The notes: generated from the letters alone by a model not told the origin. Positions 23,212 through 30,250 are shown, counted from the first letter of the stretch. The stretch: DNA of 31,090 nt from Solirubrobacterales bacterium (GCA_019240015.1 JAFAZB010000528.1:1-31090), one strand, 5' to 3'. Numbers and translations are program-made.

Positions 23212-24303
23212 ATGGCCAACGGCGCTCACGAAGTAACCCTGATCCCCGGTGACGGAACCGGGCCGGAGCTGATCGATGCGACCCGGCGAGTGCTCGAAGC
23301 GACTGGAGTGAAATTCGACTGGGACGAGCAGCCCGCCGGCGAAGACGTGTACGACGAGGAGGGAACGCCGTTTCCGGACCGCACGCTCGACTCGATCAAG
23401 CGCACCACGGTCGGGATCAAAGGCCCCACCACGACGCCGGTCGGCTCGGGCTTTCGCAGCGTCAACGTACTGCTGCGCAAGGAGCTCGACCTGTACGCGT
23501 GCATCCGTCCCTGTAAGGCATACGAGGGGGTGCGGACGCGCTATCCGGAGACCGACATAGTGATCGTCCGTGAGAACACCGAGGATCTCTACGCGGGGAT
23601 CGAGTTCGAGCAGGGAAGCGACGACAACGAGAAGCTGCGCGATTTCCTGGCCGAGCTGGGCGAGCCGGTTCGCGAGGATGCAGGAATCTCGATCAAGCCG
23701 ATCTCCCGGTTCGGCTCCGAGCGGATCGTCGAGGAGGCGTTCCGGTACGCCAAGGCGTACGGTCGCGGCAAGGTGACCGCCGTGCACAAGGCGAACATCA
23801 TGAAGTACTCCGACGGCCTGTTTCTGGAGGTCGCCCGCGAGGTTGCCGACCGCCACTCCGAGATCGAGTTCGAGGATCGGATCGTCGACAACCTGTGCAA
23901 CCAACTGGTGTCCCGTCCCGAGGAGTACGACGTGATCGTGCTGCCAAACCTCTATGGCGACATCGTGTCCGATCTCGGCGCGGGAATGATCGGCGGCTTG
24001 GGCCTCGCCCCCGGCGCGAACATCGGCGAGCAGGCGGCGATGTTCGAGGCGACGCACGGCTCGGCGCCGAAGTACAAGGGTCAGAACAAGGTCAATCCAA
24101 CGGCGCTGATGCTCTCAGGGGTACTGATGCTCCGCCACCTGGAGGAGGGCGACGCCGGAGACCGACTCGAGCGCGCGATCGCCGAGGTGATCCGTAAGGG
24201 AGAGAAGGTCACGTATGACCTCAAGCCAAATCGTGATGACGAAACCGCGGTGGGGACTTCAGAGTTCGCTGACGCGGTGATCGAGGAGATGAACAACCAG
24301 TGA
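23212..24303 (+). CDS. icd: isocitrate dehydrogenase, probably NADP-dependent
   Basis: A 363-residue beta-decarboxylating dehydrogenase. VTLIPGDGTGPEL opens it. Substrate residues match isocitrate dehydrogenase: Ser83, Asn85, Arg89 and Arg99 in SVNVLLRKELDLYACIRPCK, Arg120 in the signature RENTEDLYAGIE, Tyr127, Lys193 in VHKANIMK, and Asp250 and Asp254 in NLYGDIVSDL. Isopropylmalate dehydrogenase would not have RENTED. In the cofactor loop, HGSAPKYKGQNKVNP has Lys287-Tyr288 where the Escherichia coli NADP enzyme has Lys344-Tyr345, and NAD enzymes have Asp-Ile; NADP use is therefore likely. The reaction is isocitrate to 2-oxoglutarate. It overlaps mdh by four bases (GTGA), so the two are cotranslated. 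Confidence 0.93.
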   Translation: MANGAHEVTLIPGDGTGPELIDATRRVLEATGVKFDWDEQPAGEDVYDEEGTPFPDRTLDSIKRTTVGIKGPTTTPVGSGFRSVNVLLRKELDLYACIRPCKAYEGVRTRYPETDIVIVRENTEDLYAGIEFEQGSDDNEKLRDFLAELGEPVREDAGISIKPISRFGSERIVEEAFRYAKAYGRGKVTAVHKANIMKYSDGLFLEVAREVADRHSEIEFEDRIVDNLCNQLVSRPEEYDVIVLPNLYGDIVSDLGAGMIGGLGLAPGANIGEQAAMFEATHGSAPKYKGQNKVNPTALMLSGVLMLRHLEEGDAGDRLERAIAEVIRKGEKVTYDLKPNRDDETAVGTSEFADAVIEEMNNQ

Positions 24304-25289
24304 GTGATTCCCCAGTGAAGGTTGCTGTCACCGGCGCCGCCGGGCAGATCGGCTACGCGATCCTGTTTCGGATCGCCAGTGGCCAGCTGCTCGGCCCCGA
24401 CACCCCCGTCCACCTGTCGCTGCTCGAGATTCCGGACGCCGTCAAGGCGGCCGAGGGCACGGCGATGGAGCTGGTCGACTCCGCGTTCCCGCTGCTGGCG
24501 GGGATCGACATCTACGACGAGTCACAGCAGGCGTTCGACGGTGTCAGCGTCGCGCTGCTGGTCGGGGCGCGCCCCCGCAGCAAGGGAATGGAGCGCAGCG
24601 ATCTGCTCGAGGCCAACGGCGGGATCTTCAAGCCGCAGGGAGAGGCGCTCAACGAGCACGCCGCGTCGGACATCAAGGTGCTGGTGGTGGGGAATCCCGC
24701 CAACACCAACTGCTTGATCGCGCAGAGCAGCGCGCCGGACATTCCCAGGGAGAGATTCGCGGCGATGACCCGGCTCGATCACAACCGTGCGATCGGGCAG
24801 TTGGCGTCAAAGACGGGTGCACAGGTCAAGGAGATCACCAATATGACCGTGTGGGGCAACCACTCCGCGACCCAATACCCCGACATCTCTCACGCCAAGG
24901 TCGCGGGACGCCCCGCACCGGACGTGGTGGACGACCAGCAGTGGGTCGAAAACGAGTTCATCCCCACGGTGCAGAAGCGAGGCGCTGCGATCATCGAGGC
25001 GCGTGGGTCCTCCAGCGCGGCATCGGCCGCCAACGCTGCGATCGATTGCGTCCACGACTGGGTGCTGGGGACGCCGTCAGGCGACTGGGTATCGATGGCG
25101 ATCCGCTCGGACGGCTCCTATGACGTCGCCGAGGGAATCATCTCGAGCTTCCCATGTACCTGTTCGGATGGTGCCTACGAGATCGTGCAGGGGCTTCAGA
25201 TCGATGATTTCTCGCGCTCACGGATCGATGCAACGGTCGCCGAGCTCCAAGAGGAGCGCGACGCCGTACATGAACTGGGTCTGATCTAA
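24300..25289 (+). CDS. mdh: malate dehydrogenase
   Basis: A 329-residue product starting at a GTG overlapping the icd stop. VAVTGAAGQIGYAILFRIASG is the dinucleotide fold, and LLEIPDAVKAAEGTAMELVDSAFPLL is typical of the dimeric, Thermus-like malate dehydrogenase. The active site is visible as GARPRSKGMERSDLL (substrate Arg), VVGNPANTNC, TRLDHNRAIGQLA and the catalytic His in VWGNHSATQYPD. GTPSGDWVSMAI and SFPCTCSDGAYEIVQGL close the family pattern. The Glu in LLEIP suggests NAD as cofactor. It interconverts malate and oxaloacetate; with sdh and icd nearby, three TCA-cycle steps cluster here. It converges with the DNA-binding protein gene, 18 bases apart. Confidence 0.96.
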   Translation: MSDSPVKVAVTGAAGQIGYAILFRIASGQLLGPDTPVHLSLLEIPDAVKAAEGTAMELVDSAFPLLAGIDIYDESQQAFDGVSVALLVGARPRSKGMERSDLLEANGGIFKPQGEALNEHAASDIKVLVVGNPANTNCLIAQSSAPDIPRERFAAMTRLDHNRAIGQLASKTGAQVKEITNMTVWGNHSATQYPDISHAKVAGRPAPDVVDDQQWVENEFIPTVQKRGAAIIEARGSSSAASAANAAIDCVHDWVLGTPSGDWVSMAIRSDGSYDVAEGIISSFPCTCSDGAYEIVQGLQIDDFSRSRIDATVAELQEERDAVHELGLI

Positions 25290-25307
25290 AGCCAGCGCGG
25301 GCGATCG

Positions 25308-25685
25308 CTAGCCCATCGGGTGCCAGCCCTGCCCGTCGCGCTTCACTTGACCATCCTGGAGCAGCTTGGGCATCACGCGGTAGAGGTAATTCGGCTCGAT
25401 CTTGAGCGCCTCGGCGATCCTGGGGATCGTGATGCCAGGCTGTGAGCGCACCAGCGCAAGCGCTTGATTCGCTCGGGTGTTACCCCCGCGGCGGCCGCGG
25501 GGTCGTCCCGGCCCGCGTCCGGTCCGGCGGCGAGCTGGGGTGGAACCAGAGCCGCGTGGACGACCCGGTCCGCGCCGGCCACCCACCAGCGCCGAGCGCG
25601 CCGCTTCGAGCTTGCTCAGCTCGGCTCTCAGTTCGCGCAGGCGGCTGTCGATGTCCTTGACAGTACTGTCAACAAAGTCCGGCAA
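25308..25685 (-). CDS. small DNA-binding protein: coiled coil, two AT-hook-like motifs, winged helix
   Basis: A 125-residue product starting at TTG 25685, with AGAGGAGG about nine bases upstream. Residues 8-33 (VKDIDSRLRELRAELSKLEAAR) look like a short coiled coil. Residues 36-68 are Arg/Gly/Pro-rich with two PGRPRG cores (40-45 and 59-64), the sequence of AT-hooks that bind the minor groove. Residues 70-125 (RANQALALVRSQPGITIPRIAEAL, NYLYRVMPKLLQDGQVKRDGQGW) form a winged helix-turn-helix. The likely role is a nucleoid-associated protein or transcription factor; no exact family is recognised. A 16-bp palindrome lies inside its first codons and another inverted repeat upstream, suggesting autoregulation. 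It is the last gene of the minus-strand run beginning at the FMN dehydrogenase. Confidence 0.75.
   Translation of the reverse strand: MPDFVDSTVKDIDSRLRELRAELSKLEAARSALVGGRRGPGRPRGSGSTPARRRTGRGPGRPRGRRGGNTRANQALALVRSQPGITIPRIAEALKIEPNYLYRVMPKLLQDGQVKRDGQGWHPMG
25657..25672. promoter_or_regulatory. perfect 16-bp palindrome in the 5' coding part of the DNA-binding protein gene
   Basis: TTGACAGTACTGTCAA is fully self-complementary and covers codons 5-10 of the DNA-binding protein gene. It is AT-richer than the gene. It could be an autoregulatory operator, or in mRNA a hairpin that limits initiation. It also contains TTGACA on both strands, the -35 consensus, though no matching -10 is evident. 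Confidence 0.4.
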
Positions 25686-25716
25686 CTGAGGCCTCCTCTT
25701 TCTGGAGTACTAGTGG

Positions 25717-25748
25717 TGGGTAAGTGGAACCATACAGACACTTACCCA
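25717..25748. promoter_or_regulatory. 10-bp inverted repeat between the SRPBCC and DNA-binding protein genes
   Basis: TGGGTAAGTG and CACTTACCCA are separated by 12 bases, in the 70-base gap between two minus-strand genes. There is no U-tract after the stem, so an operator is more likely than a terminator. Its position upstream of the DNA-binding protein start fits control of that gene. Confidence 0.4.
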
Positions 25749-25755
25749 ACAGCAG

Positions 25756-26205
25756 TTAATTCTGCTCCAGCAGCGCTTTCAGTCGCGAGAGTGACTTGTT
25801 TGCTTCGCGCTCGGAGGCGGCGCCGACGAACATCCGGCTGGCTGCGTTTCCGAGCTTGCCGCCGGGGGCGGTGAACTCGTTCGTGTACTCGAACGCGGTC
25901 GGTCCCTCTGACTCGCCTGCAAGCTGGTAGGAGATCCTCGCGGAGGAGTGGGCGGGTCCCCGGCCCTCCCACTCCGCGCGGTGCGGGGCGCTGACCGTCA
26001 CAAGCGTCCAGTGCACCCGGAAGGTCACGCCGCGGATGCACATCACCTGGTCCATCGTGGCGCCCTCGGTCAGCGGCTTCGCTGACAAGTGGCGGATGCT
26101 GCGGTGGATGGTGACCCACTCCCCGAACCGGTCGGGATCCATAACCGTCTCCCACACCCGGTCGATCGGGGCATCGATCTCGGTCTTGACGTGGACGGTG
26201 CTCAT
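25756..26205 (-). CDS. SRPBCC-family (polyketide cyclase/dehydrase-like) protein
   Basis: A 149-residue product with the START/Bet v1-like pattern: VHVKTEIDAPIDRVWETVMDPDRFGEWV at the N-terminus, then strand-rich sequence (VMCIRGVTFRVHWTLVTVSAPHRAEWEGRG, SYQLAGESEGPTAFEYTNEF) and a long C-terminal helix (AASEREANKSLSRLKALLEQN). These proteins have a hydrophobic pocket binding lipids, polyketides or other small hydrophobic molecules; the ligand cannot be read. It follows the epimerase-like gene by 47 bases on the same strand and precedes the AT-hook protein gene by 70 bases. Confidence 0.88.
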   Translation of the reverse strand: MSTVHVKTEIDAPIDRVWETVMDPDRFGEWVTIHRSIRHLSAKPLTEGATMDQVMCIRGVTFRVHWTLVTVSAPHRAEWEGRGPAHSSARISYQLAGESEGPTAFEYTNEFTAPGGKLGNAASRMFVGAASEREANKSLSRLKALLEQN

Positions 26206-26252
26206 CGTGGTGCGCAGACACTAACTCCTCACCGCGCGTGCGCGGTAACGCG

Positions 26253-27167
26253 TCATCGCGCGGCCAGCGGCTCGGTAGCCTCCCACTCTCGCAGCGCCCG
26301 TTCGATCGCGGCGTCCAGCGGATGAAGCTTGACCCCGAACAGGCGGGCGGCGCGATCATCGCGCGGCAGCAAGTCGGTGCTCAGGCTCTCCATCAGCGGG
26401 CCGATCAGCGCGTGCTCTTCGCCCGCGATCAACGCCGAGATGCGGCTCGCGATCGGCGTGGCCGTCAGTCGCTTCAGGGTGATGATCGGCCGCGCGATCA
26501 GCATGTGATCCCGGATCCGGTCGATCAGCTCTCCGTAGGAGACGGTCTCGGGCCCGGCGACGTCGAGCGATTGGCCGCACACCTGCTCGTTGGTGGCGGC
26601 CCGCGACAGCAGCTCGATCACGTCGCGCTCGTCGATCGGGGCGGTCCGCCGGGCGTGCCAGGCCGGCACCGCCAGGACTGGCAGCCGCTCCACCAGCCGC
26701 ACCAGGAAACGAAACGGTCGCGACCGGGCGCCGATCACGATCGAGGCTCGCAGCGCCACCGAGCAGGGCGCTGCCGCCAGCATGATCTGCTCGACCGCGA
26801 GCCGGCTGGCGAGGTGAGCCGAAGCGGGACCACCGGTCGGCACCGGCCCCCCCAGGTACACGATCCGCCGTACTCCGGCCGCGCGCGCCGCGGCGGCAAA
26901 GCGCTCGGCCGCGGCTCGCTCGCGAACCGCGAACGAGCCGTCGAGCGAGCTCTCCATCGAATGGATCAGGAAGTAGGCCACCTCGATCCCGGCGAGCGCC
27001 TCGGTCAGCCCGGCTCCCGAGACGGCGTCACCCTGCACCGCGGGGATCGAAGCGGGGACGCGGGCCGGGTCTCTGGCAAAGCCCCGCAGCTGGTGCCCAT
27101 CGCGCGCCAGCCGTGACGCCAGGTGCGAGCCGATGTATCCGGTGATGCCGGTGATCAGGATCTTCAT
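26253..27167 (-). CDS. NAD(P)-binding epimerase/dehydratase-like (atypical SDR) protein
   Basis: A 304-residue product starting at ATG 27167, which overlaps the stop of the FMN dehydrogenase gene (ATGA). MKILITGITGYIGSHLASRLARDGH has the GxxGxxG dinucleotide loop at 7-13. GFARDP at the end of strand 2, AVQGDAVSGAGLTEALAGIEVAYFLIHS and GVRRIVYLGGPVP follow, as in NmrA-like or NAD-dependent epimerase proteins; no YxxxK catalytic pair is clear. C-terminal motifs are DERDVIELLSRA and SLDVAGPETVSYGELI, as in the YbjT/complex-I-assembly type. Quinone-, lipid- or sugar-related redox roles are known for relatives. The specific substrate is unknown. The overlap indicates cotranslation with the oxidase-like enzyme. 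Confidence 0.88.
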   Translation of the reverse strand: MKILITGITGYIGSHLASRLARDGHQLRGFARDPARVPASIPAVQGDAVSGAGLTEALAGIEVAYFLIHSMESSLDGSFAVRERAAAERFAAAARAAGVRRIVYLGGPVPTGGPASAHLASRLAVEQIMLAAAPCSVALRASIVIGARSRPFRFLVRLVERLPVLAVPAWHARRTAPIDERDVIELLSRAATNEQVCGQSLDVAGPETVSYGELIDRIRDHMLIARPIITLKRLTATPIASRISALIAGEEHALIGPLMESLSTDLLPRDDRAARLFGVKLHPLDAAIERALREWEATEPLAAR

Positions 27168-28261
27168 TGACGAGGAGGCGCCCACGGTGCGGGCGCGACG
27201 AAGCTGCCGTCGAGGGCCGCCGCCCGCGGCGCGCCGGCGAGCGCGAGCGCGGTGTCGAACTCGCTGAGCAGGATCTCCAGCACGCGAGCGGCACCATCTG
27301 CGCCGTCGACCGCCAGCCCCCAGATCACCGGCCGGCCCACCATCACCGCCCGCGCCCCCAGCGACAGCGCCTTGAGCACGTCGGTCCCCCGCCTGATGCC
27401 GCCGTCGACGAGCACGTCGATCCGTTCGCCGACCGCCGCCGCGATCTCCGGCAGGGCCTCGGCGCCCGTAAAGACGGTGTCGAGCTGTCGCCCGCCGTGA
27501 TTCGATACCACCACGCCCGCTGCCCCGTGCTCCGCCGCAAGCCGGGCGTCCTCGGGCGTGAGGATGCCCTTGACGAGCACCGGAATCGGGCTTTCGCCGA
27601 CGAACTGCTCGATATCGCTCCACTTCAGGTCGGCGTCGATCAAGCTCGCGAACTGGGGCGGCGTCATCGTCCCCTGCGCGCCGGCCGCGGCCGCGCTGGC
27701 GATCTGCTCGGCGTGAGTCGCCTGAAGCGGCGTCCGCAGCTCCCGCTCGCGGAAGCCGAGCACCGGGAGGTCAACGGTCACCACCAGCGCCTCGTAGCCG
27801 TGCTCGACCGCCTGCGCGACCAGCTCCCGGCTCACGCCGCGGTCCGCGAACACGTACAGCTGAAACCAGCGGGGGGCGTCGGGCACGGCATGCGCCAAGC
27901 GCGGGGCGGTCGTGCTCGCGAGCGTCGCCAGGCACACGATCGCGCCCGTCTTCGCAGCCGCGCGAGCGCTCGCAAGCTCCCCGTCGCGGTGCGCGAAGCG
28001 CTGGAAGGCCATCGGCGCGATGATCAGCGGGTGCGGCCGTCGCTTGCCCAGCAGCGTCGTCCCTGGGTCCCGCTGACCCACGCCGACCAGCACCCGGGGG
28101 CGGATCGCAAGCCGCTGCCAGGCGGCTGCGTTTTCGCGCATCGTGAGCTCGTCACCGGCGCCGCCCGACACATACGCGAGCGCGCCGGGATCGAGCCGCC
28201 GCTGCGCCTCGCACTCGTAATCGGCGAGCGAGACAAGCGTGGGAGAACGGTGCGCGACCAT
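27164..28261 (-). CDS. FMN-dependent alpha-hydroxy-acid dehydrogenase/oxidase (LldD/glycolate-oxidase family)
   Basis: A 365-residue product with start ATG 28261; the frame is open to 28480, but the extra 73 residues are not family-like. Active-site residues are visible: Tyr30 in LAYVSGGAGDE, Tyr136 in WFQLYVFADR, Asp164 in VTVDLPVLG, Lys231 in VLVKGILTPEDA, and His255 and Arg258 in SNHGGRQLD. FMN-phosphate loops are VDGGIRRGTDVLKAL and VMVGRP. The family oxidises L-2-hydroxyacids such as lactate, glycolate or mandelate, passing electrons to quinone, cytochrome or oxygen. Which substrate is used here is not readable. A TAGCTT hexamer lies eight bases before the ATG, and an inverted repeat 50 bases upstream may be its operator. 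It leads a four-gene minus-strand run. Confidence 0.93.
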   Translation of the reverse strand: MVAHRSPTLVSLADYECEAQRRLDPGALAYVSGGAGDELTMRENAAAWQRLAIRPRVLVGVGQRDPGTTLLGKRRPHPLIIAPMAFQRFAHRDGELASARAAAKTGAIVCLATLASTTAPRLAHAVPDAPRWFQLYVFADRGVSRELVAQAVEHGYEALVVTVDLPVLGFRERELRTPLQATHAEQIASAAAAGAQGTMTPPQFASLIDADLKWSDIEQFVGESPIPVLVKGILTPEDARLAAEHGAAGVVVSNHGGRQLDTVFTGAEALPEIAAAVGERIDVLVDGGIRRGTDVLKALSLGARAVMVGRPVIWGLAVDGADGAARVLEILLSEFDTALALAGAPRAAALDGSFVAPAPWAPPRQ

Positions 28262-28269
28262 CGGCGACA

Positions 28270-28275
28270 AAGCTA
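28270..28275 (-). promoter_or_regulatory. -10-like hexamer TAGCTT of the FMN dehydrogenase operon
   Basis: On the minus strand TAGCTT is followed by eight bases and then the ATG at 28261. This supports the short start and a leaderless or nearly leaderless mRNA. No -35 hexamer is convincing. Confidence 0.4.
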
Positions 28276-28310
28276 CGGAAAATGCGGCCCAATCCTCTTC
28301 CGAGCGCAAA

Positions 28311-28333
28311 AATACCCGCAGTTTGCAGGTATT
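28311..28333. promoter_or_regulatory. inverted repeat upstream of the FMN dehydrogenase gene, putative operator
   Basis: AATACC at the left pairs with GGTATT at the right, and inside them GCA pairs with TGC across a 3-base centre; 18 of 23 positions are symmetric. It lies about 50 bases upstream of the start codon in a locally AT-rich stretch of the 190-base intergenic region (28262-28451). A regulator responding to the hydroxyacid is a reasonable guess. Confidence 0.42.
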
Positions 28334-28451
28334 AACAGAAAATGAGAAGTTGTTGCGTTTTCCGGAAATCGTCATTGCACGAGGGGGGAGAAGACGCTTT
28401 GATGGCCGCGTCGCTGGTCGAGATCCAAAGACGAACGGGAGTCGGAGCGCA

Positions 28452-28682
28452 ATGCGAGAGGGCCGAGCCGGGGCGGGCAAAGTGAGTTGCGAGAACTGCT
28501 TCTTTCATCAGAATCAGCTGTGCGCGATCTCCGAGCAGGGCCCCTGCGCCACCTTCCGGCCCACCCATCCCGACGGGCTGCGCCCGCCGACCCAGCTTCG
28601 ATTCGTCTTCCGCCAGGAGCGCCGCCTTCAGGTCGCCTGGGCGTTTCCCTCACCGAGCGAGCAGGTAGCGCTGCATCGGTAG
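28452..28682 (+). CDS. small Cys-rich protein, probable zinc or metal site
   Basis: A 76-residue product from ATG 28452; a GTG at 28482 would give 66 residues starting VSCENC and is equally likely. Four cysteines are spaced CENCFFHQNQLC and, seven residues after the third, Cys-Ala-Thr-Phe-Arg-Pro, that is Cx2Cx8Cx7C. This compact pattern suggests one bound metal ion or a small redox cluster. A Pro-rich stretch and a basic region (LRFVFRQERRLQVAWAF) follow. I do not recognise a named family. It is divergent from the FMN dehydrogenase and followed 10 bases later by a tiny membrane protein gene. Confidence 0.6.
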   Translation: MREGRAGAGKVSCENCFFHQNQLCAISEQGPCATFRPTHPDGLRPPTQLRFVFRQERRLQVAWAFPSPSEQVALHR

Positions 28683-28692
28683 TGTTCCGCCC

Positions 28693-28803
28693 GTGTACTG
28701 GCCGCTGATCGGCGCCTTCATCGCTTTCGTGCTGCTCGCCGTGTTCCTCGGCTGGGTGATGGACGGCTCGCGCCACGGCGACGCCAACGACGACGGGCAC
28801 TGA
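28693..28803 (+). CDS. 36-residue single-pass membrane protein
   Basis: GTG at 28693 opens a 36-codon frame: VYWPLIGAFIAFVLLAVFLG is a single membrane-spanning segment, followed by WVMDGSRHGDANDDGH, a short polar tail rich in Asp and His. It begins 10 bases after the Cys-rich gene and ends 60 bases before the metallo-hydrolase gene. The clean hydrophobic-then-charged layout and third-position GC favour a real gene. There is no strong ribosome-binding site. Function unknown; such miniproteins often modulate membrane complexes. Confidence 0.5.
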   Translation: MYWPLIGAFIAFVLLAVFLGWVMDGSRHGDANDDGH

Positions 28804-28830
28804 GCCGCCGCCTCGCGTCACTCGCCCCTC

Positions 28831-28836
28831 TACAGT
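28831..28836 (+). promoter_or_regulatory. -10 hexamer TACAGT upstream of the metallo-hydrolase gene
   Basis: TACAGT lies 27 bases before the GTG at 28864, and a strong AGAGGAG ribosome-binding site lies in the short leader. The gene therefore probably has its own promoter. Confidence 0.4.
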
Positions 28837-28863
28837 TCCGACACGGAGACAGAGAGGAGCGGT

Positions 28864-29655
28864 GTGCGGATCACCGTGCTGGGCAAGTCACCCTCTTGGC
28901 AGGATGCGGACGGTGCCTGCAGCGGTTACCTGGTGCAGGATGAGGATTACACCCTGCTGCTCGACTGCGGCAGTGGCGTGTTCTCAAAGCTGCGCCGCGC
29001 GTGTGACTACGTCGACGTGGACGTGGTGCTGATCAGCCACCTGCACGCCGATCACTTCTTCGACCTCGTTCCGTTCGCGTTCGCGCTCACCTACGCGCCC
29101 CGCCAGCAGCCCGTGCCCGTGGCCGGCTGGCCCGGAACCAGCACTCCGGCCCGGCCCGCGCTGCATGCCCCGCTCGGGGCGACAGCGGTCTTTCACGGGC
29201 TACTTGGATCGTGGGGGAACGAGGAGCTGATCGAGAACGCGTTCCACCTGCACGAGTACGAGCTTCCCGACCGGCTCTCGCTGGGGCCGTTCGCGGTCCG
29301 CTTCTGCGAGGTGCCACATTTCACCAGGACGTTCGCGGTTGAGCTCACCAGCGATCGCGGCGGCCGCTTCACCTTCAGCGCCGACTGCGGTCCCAACGAG
29401 GAGCTCGTGCAGTTCGCGCGCGACACGGATCTGCTGATGATCGAAGCTACCCTGCCGCGGCCGGAGCGCACCGGTGAGCGCGGCCATCTGACCCCGCGCG
29501 AAGCGGGCGAGCACGGACGCGCGGCGCGGGCCGCCGCGCTCGTGCTGACCCATTTCTCGGACGAGCTCGATTCAGAGTGGATTCGCGCCGAGGCCAGCGA
29601 GGCGTTCGGGGCTCCCGTGCAGCTCGCGCAGGAAGGCGCGGTTTTCACCCTCTGA
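28864..29655 (+). CDS. metallo-beta-lactamase-fold hydrolase (RNase Z-like group)
   Basis: A 263-residue product. The first metal motif is SHLHADHFFDL, with His59, His61, Asp63 and His64 (HxHxDH). LLLDCGSG precedes it, EVPHF, FSADCGPNEELV and LVLTHFSDE supply the later His and Asp ligands, and ATLPRPERTGERGHLTPREAGEHG is typical of the RNase Z/phosphodiesterase-like branch. The enzyme is a cytoplasmic metal-dependent hydrolase; relatives include tRNase Z, cyclic-nucleotide phosphodiesterases and uncharacterised enzymes, and I cannot choose among them. A GTG start preceded by AGAGGAG is well supported. It is followed after about 115 bases by an unrelated gene on the same strand. Confidence 0.9.
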   Translation: MRITVLGKSPSWQDADGACSGYLVQDEDYTLLLDCGSGVFSKLRRACDYVDVDVVLISHLHADHFFDLVPFAFALTYAPRQQPVPVAGWPGTSTPARPALHAPLGATAVFHGLLGSWGNEELIENAFHLHEYELPDRLSLGPFAVRFCEVPHFTRTFAVELTSDRGGRFTFSADCGPNEELVQFARDTDLLMIEATLPRPERTGERGHLTPREAGEHGRAARAAALVLTHFSDELDSEWIRAEASEAFGAPVQLAQEGAVFTL

Positions 29656-29770
29656 CCTGCGCGTCCGATCCGAGATCGACAACTGTTGGAAGCCGCGATA
29701 GCCCGGAGGCGGGCGGCCGCATATCGCGTATCCTGAGGCTGCACCCCGCCCACCCGCACCGAGGAGAGCA

Positions 29771-30250
29771 ATGCCAACACGACGCAAGAAAGCCAAGGCG
29801 GTGCCGTTCAACCCGGCCGACGTTGCGAGCATCGCCAAGGCCAACCCCTACATCCAGCGCCTGATGGAGGACGCCAAGCTGCGCGGCAACCTCCGGACGG
29901 CGATCGACTCGACCAAGAGCGCCTACACGCGGCTGATGAACGGCAAGGGTCCCGCCAAGGCCTTGCTCGAAGACAAGAAGCTGCAAGGCGACCTGCGCAA
30001 CGCCGCCGGAGCCGTCCGCGACGCCTCGCTGGCGCTGTCGGAGGCGCCCAAGCGCCGCACCCGCAAGGGCCTGCGTCTGGGGCGCAAGCTGTTGATCCTC
30101 GGACTGGGCGGTGGGCTCGCCCTCGCCGGCAGCGAGAAGCTCCGCTCAAAGGTGCTCGACACGCTGTTCGGTGCGGAGGAGGAGTTCCAGTACACGCCGC
30201 CGGCCGACTCCGAGCCCTCCTCGCCCGCAACACCGGTCAGCGCGGCTTAG
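29771..30250 (+). CDS. hypothetical protein with an internal repeat and one hydrophobic segment
   Basis: A 159-residue product with a strong GAGGAGAG ribosome-binding site four bases before the ATG. Residues 31-52 (LMEDAKLRGNLRTAIDSTKSAY) and 65-86 (ALLEDKKLQGDLRNAAGAVRD) are two copies of a helical repeat with the core L-x-E-D-x-K-L-x-G-x-L-R. A Lys/Arg-rich stretch leads into a hydrophobic segment at about 105-120 (RKLLILGLGGGLALAGSEKL). The tail is acidic and Pro-rich. I do not recognise the family. Membrane attachment with the repeats on the cytoplasmic side is a reasonable reading. A strong palindrome follows 28 bases after the stop. Confidence 0.78.
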   Translation: MPTRRKKAKAVPFNPADVASIAKANPYIQRLMEDAKLRGNLRTAIDSTKSAYTRLMNGKGPAKALLEDKKLQGDLRNAAGAVRDASLALSEAPKRRTRKGLRLGRKLLILGLGGGLALAGSEKLRSKVLDTLFGAEEEFQYTPPADSEPSSPATPVSAA

